A stretch of 40,232 nt of DNA, from positions 1-40,232 of the forward strand of contig JAISAO010000008.1 in NCBI GenBank assembly GCA_031266665.1, written 5' to 3'. The notes beneath the pieces are model-generated. The model had not been told where the DNA came from. It saw only the letters and a list, made by a program, of their open reading frames with translations, and made no database searches. The position numbers and the translations under genes were made by a program. The stretch comes from Propionibacteriaceae bacterium. Lineage in GTDB: Bacteria; Actinomycetota; Actinomycetes; Propionibacteriales; Propionibacteriaceae. Numbering within the stretch: the stretch's first letter is position 1; the number at the start of each line of letters is the position of its first letter. Shown here piece after piece: positions 15,888-23,915 of this stretch.

Positions 15888-17564
15888 ATGTCGACACCAA
15901 GCTCAAGCGGACAGGGTCGCCCGAACGACCAGGTGCCCTCACCGCAGCAGATCGCAGAACTCGTCGCCGCCACACCGCCCTCCGGCAAGCGGCACCCACT
16001 GGGTTTCATCGCCGCCGCGGCGACGCTCGGCTCATTGCTGTTCGGCTACGACACGGGCGTCATCGCCGGCGCCCTGCCCTATATGAGCCTGCCCGGAGCG
16101 GGCGGCGGCCTGGGTCTGAACGACGTCGAGACGGGGCTGGTGGGCGGACTCCTGGCCATCGGGGCCGCCATCGGCGCCGCGCTCGGCGGCCGGCTGTCGG
16201 ACCGCTACGGACGCCGCCACAACATCCTGCTGCTGGCGATGGTGTTCCTGGTCGGGGCGCTGGGCTGCTCGCTCGCGCCCAGCCTGGCGGTCCTCTATCC
16301 GTTCCGGGTGGTGCTCGGGTTCGCGGTGGGAGGCGCCGCCGCCACCGTCCCGGCCTATCTCTCGGAGACCGCCCCGGTCAGGCTGCGCGGCCCGTTGGTC
16401 GCCATCGACCAGTTTATGATCGTGGGCGGCCAACTGCTGGCCTATACGGTCAACGCCTTCCTGGCCCGCCAGTCGGGCGGCCCGATAGCGACGGTCCAAC
16501 TCGACCCCAGCGGGACCTACGCCCCGGGCGACCAGATTTCTTGGGATCTGCTCCAGAGCATCGAGGGGATCCAGGTGTCCGCCGGCAACGGCTCCACCTG
16601 GCGCTGGATGCTGGTGATGGCGACCATCCCGGCGATCGCGCTTTGGGTTTGTATGAGGATGATGCCGGAATCATCCCGCTGGCACGCCGCCAACCTGCGA
16701 TTCGTCGAGGCCATCGGCTGCCTCAAGCGGGTGCGGAACGAGACCAAGGACAATGTGGCCCAAGAGATCGAGGAGATGGCGGCCTTGCACCGCGTGGAGG
16801 CCCGCGAGAAGCTCACCCTCGGACAGATCTTGGACATCCGCTGGACCCGGCGCATCCTGTTCGTCGGCGTGGGACTGGGCGTCTTCGACCAGTTGACCGG
16901 TATCAACACGGCCATGTATTACCTCCCCACCATCTTGCGCGCCGCCGGCTTCTCCTCGATGGACTCGATCTCCTTGAACGTTGTGACCGGGGCGGCCAGC
17001 TTCGTCGGATCCGGCCTCGGCTTCCTTTTGATCGCCAAGTTCGCCCGTCGCCACGTCGGCATCTACCAGGAGGCGGGCGTCTCCGTCTGCCTATTCGCCC
17101 TGGCGGCGGTGTTCGCTGTCGGCATCCAGCCCTACCTGGTCGGCGACCAGGTGGTGGGCGCGCCGGCCATGGCCGCTTGGCTGGTGCTGATCCTGGTTTC
17201 GGTGTTCGTCTTTGTCAAGCAGTCCGGCACCGTGATGTGGGTCCTCCAATCCGAGTTGTACCCGGCGGCCATCCGCGGCTCCGCCATGGGCGTGGGCGTG
17301 GCGGCGGTCTGGGTCACCAACGCCGTGATCACGTTCGTCTTCCCGGTCATGATCAGCCGCCTGGGGCCGGTCTGGACCTACACCGCGTTCGGCGCGATCA
17401 ACGTGGTGGCGCTGCTCTTCTACATCAAGATCGTCCCCGAGACCAAATATCACTCGCTCGAGGAGCTAGAGCTCAAACTGCGCCAGAGATACTCGCGCGC
17501 CGGCGAGGGGCCGGGCGCGGAGGGCGGGGTCGGCCCAGTGGCGTCGACCAGCGAAAACAAATAA
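15888..17564 (+). CDS. sugar/inositol MFS symporter, IolT-like
   Basis: Proton-linked uptake of myo-inositol or a related polyol. 558 residues with twelve predicted membrane segments and sugar-porter signatures: GSLLFGYDTGVIAGAL, GGRLSDRYGRRHNI, the VPAYLSETAP[VRLRG] block, GVFDQLTGINTAMYYLP and VPETK near the end. It resembles C. glutamicum IolT1, but a roughly 35-residue stretch (QLDPSGTYAPGD and on, about 200-235) enlarges the external loop before segment 6. A GAGGGA lies 11 bases before the ATG. First gene of the operon; the specific substrate is inferred from the two genes that follow. Confidence 0.85.
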   Translation: MSTPSSSGQGRPNDQVPSPQQIAELVAATPPSGKRHPLGFIAAAATLGSLLFGYDTGVIAGALPYMSLPGAGGGLGLNDVETGLVGGLLAIGAAIGAALGGRLSDRYGRRHNILLLAMVFLVGALGCSLAPSLAVLYPFRVVLGFAVGGAAATVPAYLSETAPVRLRGPLVAIDQFMIVGGQLLAYTVNAFLARQSGGPIATVQLDPSGTYAPGDQISWDLLQSIEGIQVSAGNGSTWRWMLVMATIPAIALWVCMRMMPESSRWHAANLRFVEAIGCLKRVRNETKDNVAQEIEEMAALHRVEAREKLTLGQILDIRWTRRILFVGVGLGVFDQLTGINTAMYYLPTILRAAGFSSMDSISLNVVTGAASFVGSGLGFLLIAKFARRHVGIYQEAGVSVCLFALAAVFAVGIQPYLVGDQVVGAPAMAAWLVLILVSVFVFVKQSGTVMWVLQSELYPAAIRGSAMGVGVAAVWVTNAVITFVFPVMISRLGPVWTYTAFGAINVVALLFYIKIVPETKYHSLEELELKLRQRYSRAGEGPGAEGGVGPVASTSENK

Positions 17565-17582
17565 CAACGAAAGGAGTACAGA

Positions 17583-18509
17583 GTGTCCAAAGCAGTGAAC
17601 CCGCAAGTCCCCTACGACAAATTAACGATCGGGGTGTGTCCCGACCAGTGGGGCGTCTGGTTCCCCCAAGATGACAAGCAGATCCCCTGGCGGGAAACCC
17701 TGGCGCAGATGGCTGAGGCCGGTTTCTCCATCATGGAGACAGGGCCGTTCGGGTACTTCCCGAAGGACCCCGAGACCCTCAAGCGGGTCATGGACGAGCA
17801 CGGCTTCAAGGTGGTCGCCGGCACCGGCTGGGGAATCCTGCACCAGCGTGAGGCCTGGCCGGAGACGGAGAAGACCTTCCGCGAGATCGGCCAGACGCAC
17901 GCCGCCGTCGGCGCGGAGTACATCGTGCATCTGCCGCCGCTGTTCCGCTCCGACAAGACCTGGGAGTTCACGGACGATCGGGTGCTCTCGCCCCAGGCCT
18001 GGGATCTCTACATCGAGAACGCCAACCGCCTGGGCCGGATACTGCTGGAGGACTACGGCCTCAAGATGGTGCTGCACCCCCACGGCGACTCCCACATCGA
18101 AACCCCAGAAGACATCGCCCGGGTGTTCGCGGACACCGACCCGAAGTACGTCAACCTGTGCCTCGACACCGGCCACATCGTCTACGGCGGCGGCGACCCC
18201 GTGGCCATGGTGCGCCAATACCCCGAGCGGATCGACTACGTCCACATCAAGGCCTTCGACCCGGCCCTGGTCAAGCAGGCCCACGACGAGGACTGGCCGT
18301 TCGGCGAGGCCGTCGCCCGCGGCGCCTCCGTCACCCCGCCCGCCGGCGAGCCGGACATGCAGGAGCTGATCGACGCCCTGGCAGCTCTGGACAAGCCGCT
18401 CTACGTGGTCTGCGAGCAGGACCTCTACCCGGCCGACCCGGCCTTCCCCCTGCCCAACGCCATCGCCACCCGTGAATACCTGGCCTCTTGCGGGCTGGGC
18501 CAACTTTGA
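17583..18509 (+). CDS. TIM-barrel isomerase/dehydratase, IolE/IolH-like
   Basis: 308 residues of the xylose-isomerase-like TIM-barrel family. [12 protein letters not shown] at the first strand resembles inosose dehydratase and related inositol-pathway isomerases; [29 protein letters not shown] and [10 protein letters not shown] hold the usual metal and substrate positions. In the pathway it would act on 2-keto-myo-inositol produced by the dehydrogenase next door, either dehydrating it (IolE) or isomerising it (IolI); the sequence alone does not decide. GTG start at 17583 behind AAAGGAGTACAGA, 18 bases after the transporter stop. Complete. Confidence 0.75.
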   Translation: MSKAVNPQVPYDKLTIGVCPDQWGVWFPQDDKQIPWRETLAQMAEAGFSIMETGPFGYFPKDPETLKRVMDEHGFKVVAGTGWGILHQREAWPETEKTFREIGQTHAAVGAEYIVHLPPLFRSDKTWEFTDDRVLSPQAWDLYIENANRLGRILLEDYGLKMVLHPHGDSHIETPEDIARVFADTDPKYVNLCLDTGHIVYGGGDPVAMVRQYPERIDYVHIKAFDPALVKQAHDEDWPFGEAVARGASVTPPAGEPDMQELIDALAALDKPLYVVCEQDLYPADPAFPLPNAIATREYLASCGLGQL

Positions 18510-18520
18510 GAGGAACAGAC

Positions 18521-19525
18521 ATGACTAACCGGATTGGGATCATCGGCGCCGGCGGGATCGGCCAGGCGCACATCAAGCGGCTCTCCGGGGCCGTCGCGGG
18601 GGCCCAGGTAGTGGCCGTGAACGATATCGACCAGGCCAGGGCCGCCACCGTCGCGGCCGGCATCGGGGCGACCGTTTACGCCACCGACAAGGAACTGATC
18701 GCCTCGCCGGAGGTCGACTCGGTGCTGGTGGCCTCCTTCGGCCCCGCCCACGAGGCGAGCGTCGTGGCGGCCATCGAGGCCGGTAAGCCCGTGTTGTGCG
18801 AGAAGCCGCTCTCGCCCCAGGCGGACGGCTGCCTGCGAATCATGGCGGCGGAGCAGCGGGCCGGCCGCCGGCTGGTGACGGTGGGCTTCATGCGGCGGTT
18901 CGACCCGGCCTACGGGGAGATCAAGGCCGTGATCGAGTCCGGCGACCTGGGCCTGCCCCTGATCGTCCACAACCGGCACCGCAACCCCACCGTGCCGCAG
19001 TCCTACACCGCCGACATGGCGATCAACGACAGCGCCATCCACGAGATCGACACCATGCGCTGGCTGCTGGGCGAGGAGATCGTGTCGGCCCGGGTGGACC
19101 GGCCTCGGCCCACCTCCAACCGCTTCGAGCACCTGCAAGATCCGCTGGTGCTGGTCTTGACCACCACATCGGGCGCCATCGCCTACGACGAGGTGTTCGT
19201 CAACATCGGCTACGGCTACGACATCCGGTGCGAGGTGGTGTTGGAGACCGGCACGGTGGCGTTGACCGCCCAGGCCGGCACCGAGCGGCGCGACGCGGCC
19301 GGGGCGCGGCACCGGATCGCGTCCGACCACAACGACCGCTTCCGCCTGGCCTTCCTGGCGGAGCTGCAACAGTGGTCCGACGCCGTCTCGCGCGGCCAGC
19401 ACGCCGGCTCGACCTCCTGGGACGGTTACGCCGCGGCCGCGGTTTGCGACGCGGGCGTCCGCGCCAGCGGGACAAGTGAGACCGTCCCGGTGGCGATGAT
19501 CGAAAAACCGGCCTTCTACGCCTAG
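18521..19525 (+). CDS. iolG: inositol 2-dehydrogenase-like oxidoreductase
   Basis: NAD-dependent oxidation of myo-inositol to 2-keto-myo-inositol, or of a close sugar. 334 residues of the GFO/IDH/MocA family: Rossmann GAGGIGQAH (9-17), CEKPLS with catalytic Lys95, and [14 protein letters not shown] with Asp170 and His174, which correspond to the catalytic Lys-Asp-His set known for IolG. Start at ATG 18521 with GAGAGGAACA upstream, 11 bases after the preceding stop; an earlier in-frame start would overlap that gene. Last gene of the visible operon. iolA, B, C and D are not in the window, so the pathway must be completed elsewhere. Confidence 0.85.
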   Translation: MTNRIGIIGAGGIGQAHIKRLSGAVAGAQVVAVNDIDQARAATVAAGIGATVYATDKELIASPEVDSVLVASFGPAHEASVVAAIEAGKPVLCEKPLSPQADGCLRIMAAEQRAGRRLVTVGFMRRFDPAYGEIKAVIESGDLGLPLIVHNRHRNPTVPQSYTADMAINDSAIHEIDTMRWLLGEEIVSARVDRPRPTSNRFEHLQDPLVLVLTTTSGAIAYDEVFVNIGYGYDIRCEVVLETGTVALTAQAGTERRDAAGARHRIASDHNDRFRLAFLAELQQWSDAVSRGQHAGSTSWDGYAAAAVCDAGVRASGTSETVPVAMIEKPAFYA

Positions 19526-19529
19526 ACCC

Positions 19530-19601
19530 CGCGAAGCCTCTGCCCGCGGACAGCAGCCTCTCTCAGACTGCGAGTCTCTCCCAGCGGGCAGGGGCTTCGC
19601 G
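19530..19601 (+). terminator. long hairpin after the inositol operon
   Basis: 18-base arms at 19530-19547 and 19584-19601 match at 17 of 18 positions, with a smaller hairpin (AGACT GCG AGTCT) in the loop. It begins 4 bases after the iolG stop. No U-tract; probably a terminator or RNA-stabilising structure. Confidence 0.7.
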
Positions 19602-19699
19602 AGGTTCCGCCGGGGAAAGACCAGGCGTTCCAGTCAGGAGTCCGACCCTGGTCGATGTCACCTCCGAACCTCCGACCGAGTTGGCGACGATCAACTCAC

Positions 19700-19782
19700 T
19701 GTCGGCCGCCGGGTCGACCCCCGGCCGGCCTCGTGCGGCACGTTGGGGTCGGAGAACAGCCGCGTCACCTGGCAGATGGCGT
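19700..19782 (-). pseudogene. internal fragment of ychF
   Basis: 83 bp that match 27242-27322 of the intact ychF gene with a single substitution and a 2-base insertion in a C-run, on the same strand. Read on the minus strand it gives ICQVTRLFSDPNV.HEAGR, the YchF helix after the G3 region. Weaker similarity may extend left to about 19660. It cannot encode a functional protein. Confidence 0.92.
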
Positions 19783-19787
19783 TCCAT

Positions 19788-19823
19788 TTGCCAACTTGGA
19801 ATCTGGGTCGTACGCTTTCCATC
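19788..19823 (+). promoter_or_regulatory. promoter of the membrane-protein gene (leaderless)
   Basis: TTGCCA (19788-19793), exactly 17 bases, TACGCT (19811-19816), then 7 bases to ATG 19824. The -35 begins 6 bases after the ychF fragment ends. Confidence 0.55.
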
Positions 19824-19913
19824 ATGGAAACTGGAACGGGCGGCCCGCGCGACCGGGCGGGGTTCGCCATGGGAATTGGAACAGACGGCTCACGCGACTC
19901 GGCGGGGTCCGTC
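19824..19913 (+). repeat. 45-bp tandem duplication at a gene start
   Basis: 19824-19868 and 19869-19913 are diverged direct copies; each begins with ATG and keeps TGGAAC, ACGCGAC-like and GGCGGGGT blocks in register. Confidence 0.75.
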
Positions 19914-20405
19914 GGAGCGGCGGGGGTGCCTCCGGGCGATGGGGCCGTGGGCCGGTCGGAGGCCGCTTCGGCCCTGGCCGAGGCGTCGGCGGGGAACCGC
20001 CAAATGCAGTTGGTCCTGTCGCCGTTGTGGTTCAACCTGTTGATAGGCCCGGTCAGCGGGGCGATCTGCGCCACCCAGGCGATGCCGGAGAGTCCTTGGC
20101 GAACCGCGGCGTCGGCGGCCGTCTGCGTGATTGAGGTCCTGATGCTGGGAGTCTGGGCTTGGGGGCTGCGCGGGGTGCAATATGGCCTGGTGGCTTGGTT
20201 CCGTGCCTTCCGAGCCCTCGGCGTCCGGCATCTGGTGGTGATCCTTCTCACCTTGGCCGTCATGTTGACGGCCTGGTGGGCGGCGATCTTCCCCCTCCAG
20301 GGATCGTTGTGGGCGGTGGCGGTCGGGGCGGGCGCCGCCGTGATCGTCGATCTGGGAGCGGTGACGGCCTCGAGCCGGCGCCTCGACCGGAGGTTTGAGG
20401 CTTGA
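19824..20405 (+). CDS. small integral membrane protein with duplicated N-terminus
   Basis: 193 residues from ATG 19824, chosen for the promoter placed 7 bases before it. Residues 1-30 are two 15-residue copies (METGTGGPRDRAGFA and MGIGTDGSRDSAGSV), so an internal start at 19869 is also possible. After a polar stretch, hydrophobic segments lie at about 75-95, 100-118, 135-155 and 160-180. LSPLWFNLLIGPVSGAI is distinctive but I do not recognise the family. The stop overlaps the TTG of the next gene (TTGA), so the two are translated together; pairing of a multi-pass membrane protein with a small winged-helix regulator is common in transporter-like or sensor operons. Confidence 0.7.
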   Translation: METGTGGPRDRAGFAMGIGTDGSRDSAGSVGAAGVPPGDGAVGRSEAASALAEASAGNRQMQLVLSPLWFNLLIGPVSGAICATQAMPESPWRTAASAAVCVIEVLMLGVWAWGLRGVQYGLVAWFRAFRALGVRHLVVILLTLAVMLTAWWAAIFPLQGSLWAVAVGAGAAVIVDLGAVTASSRRLDRRFEA

Positions 20406-20695
20406 GCCACGTCCCGGCCCGTTTCGACCCGGAGATCCACGCCCCGGTGCGGCTGCGCGTCTGCGGCGCCCTGGCCGATGTCGGGGCGGTGGAGTTCGCC
20501 GTCTTGCGACAACGTTTGGAGGTGGCCGACTCGACCTTGTCCAAGCACCTGGCGCGCTTGGAGGCGGCCGGCTATGTGGCGCTGCGCAAAGAGGCGGCGG
20601 ACGGCCACCTGCGCACCTGGGCCGGGCTGACGCCGGCCGGCCGGACGGCCTTCGCCGGCCATGTGGCGGCCCTGCGTCAGATCGCCGGGCTCTAA
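20402..20695 (+). CDS. winged-helix transcriptional regulator (ArsR/MarR-like, HTH_34)
   Basis: 97 residues, one domain. PVRLRVCGALADVGAVEF is the first helix pair, LEVADSTLSKHLARLEAAGYV the recognition helix, and VALRKEAADGHLRTWAGLTPAGRTAF the wing, a layout seen in DNA-binding proteins of the HTH_34 type that accompany membrane proteins. No cysteine pair or other metal site is present, so it is not a classic metal-sensing ArsR. TTG start at 20402 overlaps the preceding stop; GGAGG lies 9 bases upstream. It may regulate its own operon. Confidence 0.85.
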   Translation: MSHVPARFDPEIHAPVRLRVCGALADVGAVEFAVLRQRLEVADSTLSKHLARLEAAGYVALRKEAADGHLRTWAGLTPAGRTAFAGHVAALRQIAGL

Positions 20696-20938
20696 GCCGA
20701 CCGCCGGATCGTCCCCACGTCAGCCACCTACGACCGGCGGGCCGCCCGTGGGGTGGGTAACACACCCACGGGGCCGTCTACTCGGCCACGGCCAGACGCT
20801 AGTTCCACATCAGCGGCCCAGGGTGCCGCGCCGCCCTCCGTGACGGTGGAGGCACAACATCACTCTCACACCTAAGTGGCCAACCGTGACCGAGTGGTTT
20901 TAGTGAGAGGCCGTCGCGAACGTCCTGCTGGACGCACC
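20696..20938. other. intergenic region with hairpins and a dispersed repeat
   Basis: No gene seen. CCCGTGGG (20745-20752) and CCCACGGG (20765-20772) can pair and might end the upstream operon. 20781-20813 repeats 5993-6026 (shared CTCGGCCACGG and GTTCCACATCAG). Further right, CTCTCAC and GTGAGAG near 20862 and 20903 form a second potential stem. Confidence 0.55.
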
Positions 20939-21841
20939 TTACTCCGGTTTGTTCAGGAGGAAGTAAACGTCTGAGGCCAGGTCTTGTAGTAGTGAGGGGT
21001 GGGTCGGCGCCCAGCCGAGGGTTTGTCGTGTCTCTTCGCTGGAGGCTGGGTTGTCTGCCGCCACGATTTGGCCCAGGAAGCCGAAATGGTCTTGGGCCTG
21101 GGAGGCGGGGATGGAGACGGCGGGAACTCCCAGCCGTTGGGCGATGGCCAAGGCGAGTCGACGGAAGGTCAGGCCGCCGTCGGCCACCGCTTGGTAGCGG
21201 GCGCCGGCGGTGCCGCGTTCGACGGCCAGCCGGAAGAGGGCGGCCACGTCCAACCGGTGGACCGCTTGGACGCGGTTGTGGCCGTCGCCGATGTGGGCCG
21301 ATTGGCCGGATTGGCGGGCGATGGCGATCAGTTGGGGGACGAAGCCGTGCCGGTCGCCCGGGCCGTGGACCAGGCGGGACGGGCGGACGGCGGACACTCT
21401 CACGCCCTGTCGGGCGAAGGGCAGCGCCGCCGCTTCGGACAGGCGGGGGAATCGCGCCGGGTCGGCGTCGGTGGCCTCGGTCACGACTTGTCCTGGCTCT
21501 CCCAGGGGGACGCCGGAGGTCACGACCAGGGGGCGGTTCGAGCCGGCCAGGGCCTGGCCCAGGGCGACGATGGCCCGACGGTCGGTCTCGACCGCGGCGG
21601 CGAAGTCGGCGAAGTTGTGGACGAAGGCGGCGTGGATGGTGGCGTCGGCCGCGTCGGCCCCCTGTTGGAGGCGGTCGAGGTCGTCCAACGCGCCCTCCCA
21701 GGCCTCGGCCCCGGCCTGTTCGAGGGTTTGGGCCGAGGCCTGGGAGCGAGCCAGGCCGACGACCTCGTGCCCGGCCGCCAGCAGTTCCGCCACCACGGCC
21801 GAGCCGATGAAGCCGGTGCCGCCGGTGATGAAAACACGCAT
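20939..21841 (-). CDS. NAD(P)-dependent epimerase/SDR-family oxidoreductase
   Basis: 300 residues, extended or atypical SDR. The nucleotide motif is ITGGTGFIGSAVVAELLAAGH at residues 5-25. HAAFVHNF marks the region after strand 4; a canonical YxxxK is not obvious (LSEAAALPFARQGVR at that place), as in the atypical SDR group that contains NADH-binding domains of unknown activity. SAVRPSRLVHGPGDRHGF is the usual conserved block after the active site. Preceded on the same strand, 15 bases upstream, by a MarR regulator, so its substrate is likely a signal for that regulator. Function beyond fold is not known. Confidence 0.85.
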   Translation of the reverse strand: MRVFITGGTGFIGSAVVAELLAAGHEVVGLARSQASAQTLEQAGAEAWEGALDDLDRLQQGADAADATIHAAFVHNFADFAAAVETDRRAIVALGQALAGSNRPLVVTSGVPLGEPGQVVTEATDADPARFPRLSEAAALPFARQGVRVSAVRPSRLVHGPGDRHGFVPQLIAIARQSGQSAHIGDGHNRVQAVHRLDVAALFRLAVERGTAGARYQAVADGGLTFRRLALAIAQRLGVPAVSIPASQAQDHFGFLGQIVAADNPASSEETRQTLGWAPTHPSLLQDLASDVYFLLNKPE

Positions 21842-21856
21842 TCTATTGCCTCCTGG

Positions 21857-22315
21857 TTAGTCGATTAAGCCGAGTCGCCGCTCGAGCCCGGCGTGCAGTT
21901 TGGTCAGCAAATGGTGGAGTTGGGCTTTCTCCGGCTGGGTCAGGCCCGAGGCCCAGTCCTCCAAGACGACGGCGCTCGCCTCCTGGTAGGCGCGGCCTAG
22001 GTCGCGGCCGCTGGCCGTCAGGGAAAGGTCGAAGGTTCGTTTGTCTTGGGGGCTGGCCTGTCGTTCGAGGTAGCCCTCCCGCTCCAATTTGGCCAGGTGG
22101 GCGCCGCAGGACGAGGAGGTGATTTGGAGTTTCCGGGTCAGCTCCCGCTGTGTCATCCCGTCCTGGTCGAGCAGGAGTTTCAGGATGACCCCCGGCAGGA
22201 TGCCCAGCCCCAACTCGGCGAACTCGCCGGCCGGCGGTCGCGCCCGCATCAGCCTCAAGCATTGTTCGTGGCAGCGATGGACCAACACGTATATCTTCTC
22301 GGCGTGGCCGCTCAA
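21857..22315 (-). CDS. MarR-family regulator
   Basis: 152 residues. Winged helix: DQDGMTQRELTRKLQITSSSCGAHLAKLEREGYLERQ followed by wing SPQDKRTFDLSLTASGRDL. Helices on both sides give the dimer interface. An N-terminal His/Cys cluster (HRCHEQC) could bind metal or sense oxidants, which is inference. The assigned start is a TTG (22315) behind GGGGGGTGG; a start a few codons later is possible. It is the first gene of a two-gene unit with the SDR. Confidence 0.85.
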   Translation of the reverse strand: MSGHAEKIYVLVHRCHEQCLRLMRARPPAGEFAELGLGILPGVILKLLLDQDGMTQRELTRKLQITSSSCGAHLAKLEREGYLERQASPQDKRTFDLSLTASGRDLGRAYQEASAVVLEDWASGLTQPEKAQLHHLLTKLHAGLERRLGLID

Positions 22316-22556
22316 GTTGAGACCACCCCCCAGTCCGCCGGTCGCGAGCCCACTGGTCGGGGCCCTGTCTCAGACCGTAGCGCCAGCCGGCAGAGATGTC
22401 AAGGCGCCTTGATAATTCCGTCTCCCGCTCCTCGCCGGGGCAGGGGCACGGGCGGAGTCGAGATCCGGGTGGACGGGTTGGACACGGCCGTCAGCCGATT
22501 GATCGGAGCAGGTGGTGGACCGGCGTCAGATCGCCAGGCTATAGAGCCGCCGGCCG
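22316..22556. other. intergenic region, no gene seen
   Basis: 241 bp upstream of the MarR gene and left of the triple repeat. Nothing but weak open frames. Confidence 0.6.
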
Positions 22557-22625
22557 GATTGTCCACAAACTGCCTACTGGATCGTCCACAAACTGCCTAC
22601 TAGATCGTCCGCAAACTGCTGGTTG
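22557..22625 (+). repeat. three 23-bp direct repeats
   Basis: Units at 22557-22579, 22580-22602 and 22603-22625, sharing GAT.GTCC.CAAACTG. No spacers, so not a CRISPR array. The third unit runs into the DUF4143 remnant. Confidence 0.9.
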
Positions 22626-22916
22626 AGCGTGGAACACGCCGCCGCGGAGCGCGGACGGGCCTATCACTACCGCGACTCGGCCGGCCGAGAAATCGATGTC
22701 GTGCTGGCCTATCCGGACGGCTGGGTGGCCTGCGAGATCAAGTTGGGCGCCGCGCAGGCCGAGGCGGCGGCCACCAACCTGAAGACGGCCGTCGTCGCCG
22801 TCGACCAGCAGACGGTGGGCCCGCCGGAGGCTCTGTGCGTCATCATCGGCGCCGGGCCGGGCTACCGCCGCCCGGACGGGGTGGCCGTCGTGCCCATCGG
22901 CGCCCTGCGGCCATGA
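22623..22916 (+). pseudogene. C-terminal remnant of a DUF4143 ATPase-associated protein
   Basis: Up to 97 codons encoding YHYRDSAGREIDVVL, the WVACEIKLGAAQ block and YRRPDGVAVVPIGALRP. This is the end of the DUF4143 (PD-(D/E)XK nuclease-like) domain that normally follows an AAA ATPase domain in proteins of about 400 residues. Both the ATPase part and the start of DUF4143 are absent. Asp, Glu and Lys of the nuclease-like motif remain. The frame is not interrupted, so the truncated piece might be translated from the TTG, but I treat it as a remnant. Confidence 0.8.
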
Positions 22917-23107
22917 CGCCGTGATCAGTCCCCGCCGCGAAGCCCGCCGACGATGGGGAGCCCGCCATCAACCCCTCACCCGACGAGCGCCTGGACTATG
23001 TCTTGGTCGGCGCTCCATGCTCTTGGCGGCGATCCCGAGCCAGCGGATAGGTAGTAGTAGCGTTGCATTCAATGAAATCAAGACTCTTGTGAGGCGAGGT
23101 TGGGCGG

Positions 23108-23362
23108 ATGGCGATCATGACGGCGCGCGGCCTGGATGATGGGCCCCGGCGGGCGCGGGCCGTGCGGGACGACCGTTTGATGGAGGCCGGGGTCCGGGCC
23201 ATCCCGCGTTCCGCCGTTCGGCCACCAGCGGTTGTGAGTTGGTTCGACCGCGCCCGGGCGGCGGCGAGTGGGGCGGTCTTCGATGGTGGCGAACTGGACG
23301 GGCCGCGGGGTGACGACATGCCTCGGGCGGAGCGGTTCGGCCTGGGGGAGGCGTCAGTTTGA
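23108..23362 (+). CDS. hypothetical small protein
   Basis: 84 codons from ATG 23108, rich in Ala and Arg, no domain recognised. Its TGA overlaps an ATG at 23362. Upstream AGGTTGGGCGG is only a fair ribosome site. The region from 22917 to here is otherwise without a visible gene. It may be a decayed gene rather than a real one. Confidence 0.3.
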   Translation: MAIMTARGLDDGPRRARAVRDDRLMEAGVRAIPRSAVRPPAVVSWFDRARAAASGAVFDGGELDGPRGDDMPRAERFGLGEASV

Positions 23363-23454
23363 TGGTCGGGCCGAGAACTAACGTCTGGTCGGTCTTCGAC
23401 GGCCCGGGGCTGACCCTGGTAGACCCGGGGCACGCCGTCGTGACGGGGGCTTGA
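23362..23454 (+). CDS. very small reading frame coupled to its neighbours
   Basis: 30 codons, ATG overlapping the previous TGA (TGATG), ending 2 bases before the DUF5680 ATG. It encodes NVWSVFDGPGLTLVDPGHAV, which looks more like a decayed end of a longer protein than a random frame. No family recognised. Confidence 0.3.
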   Translation: MVGPRTNVWSVFDGPGLTLVDPGHAVVTGA

Positions 23455-23456
23455 CG

Positions 23457-23915
23457 ATGGACGGGTTGGAGGCTTTCATTGTTCGGGCCAAGGCGGCCGC
23501 CTATGTGGGCGACGGGCGGGCGGTGGAGCCGTCACGGCCCGGGGCCCATGATCTGGTTTACGCCCAAGACGGCTACTCCTACCGCGATTCCTATTTCGGC
23601 GGCACGGCTTTCGTCGGCCAGGAGGTCGTCTGGTTGGACGACGCCCCGGTTTGGGCGATGAATTATCACGGGAGCGTGCTGGACCCGGAACTGATCGACG
23701 CGGCCGAGGCCGGTCAGATCATCCGGCGGGCGCTGTCGCAACTGTACGCCGCCGGCCGTTTCCTGGGCGGCTGGCGCTGGTCCGACGGGGCCGGCCGGGT
23801 GTACGTGGACGAGTCGGACGGCGACGTGGGATCGTTCACCGGCCGTGAGCGCATCGAGGTTGGTGACCGGATCGTCTACCGACTCGACTACCACGGCGGC
23901 TTGGTGACGCCTTAA
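23457..23915 (+). CDS. DUF5680 domain protein
   Basis: 152 residues, single domain. FIVRAKAAAYVGDGRAVEPSR, SHDLVYAQ-like SRPGAHDLVY, GGTAFVGQEVVWLDD, VWAMNYHGSVL and the terminal YRLDYHGGL are family blocks. The family is often found alone or next to HTH proteins; its role is unknown to me. ATG 23457 is preferred over the TTG two codons upstream. The 3' end overlaps the convergent antitoxin gene by four bases (TTAA), so one stop codon lies in the other gene. Confidence 0.85.
   Translation: MDGLEAFIVRAKAAAYVGDGRAVEPSRPGAHDLVYAQDGYSYRDSYFGGTAFVGQEVVWLDDAPVWAMNYHGSVLDPELIDAAEAGQIIRRALSQLYAAGRFLGGWRWSDGAGRVYVDESDGDVGSFTGRERIEVGDRIVYRLDYHGGLVTP

Noticed and set aside
20402..20695. Metal-sensing ArsR regulator
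   Set aside because: No cysteine pair in the recognition helix or termini.
22557..22625. Possible CRISPR array
   Set aside because: Repeats are directly adjacent with no spacers, and no cas genes are present.
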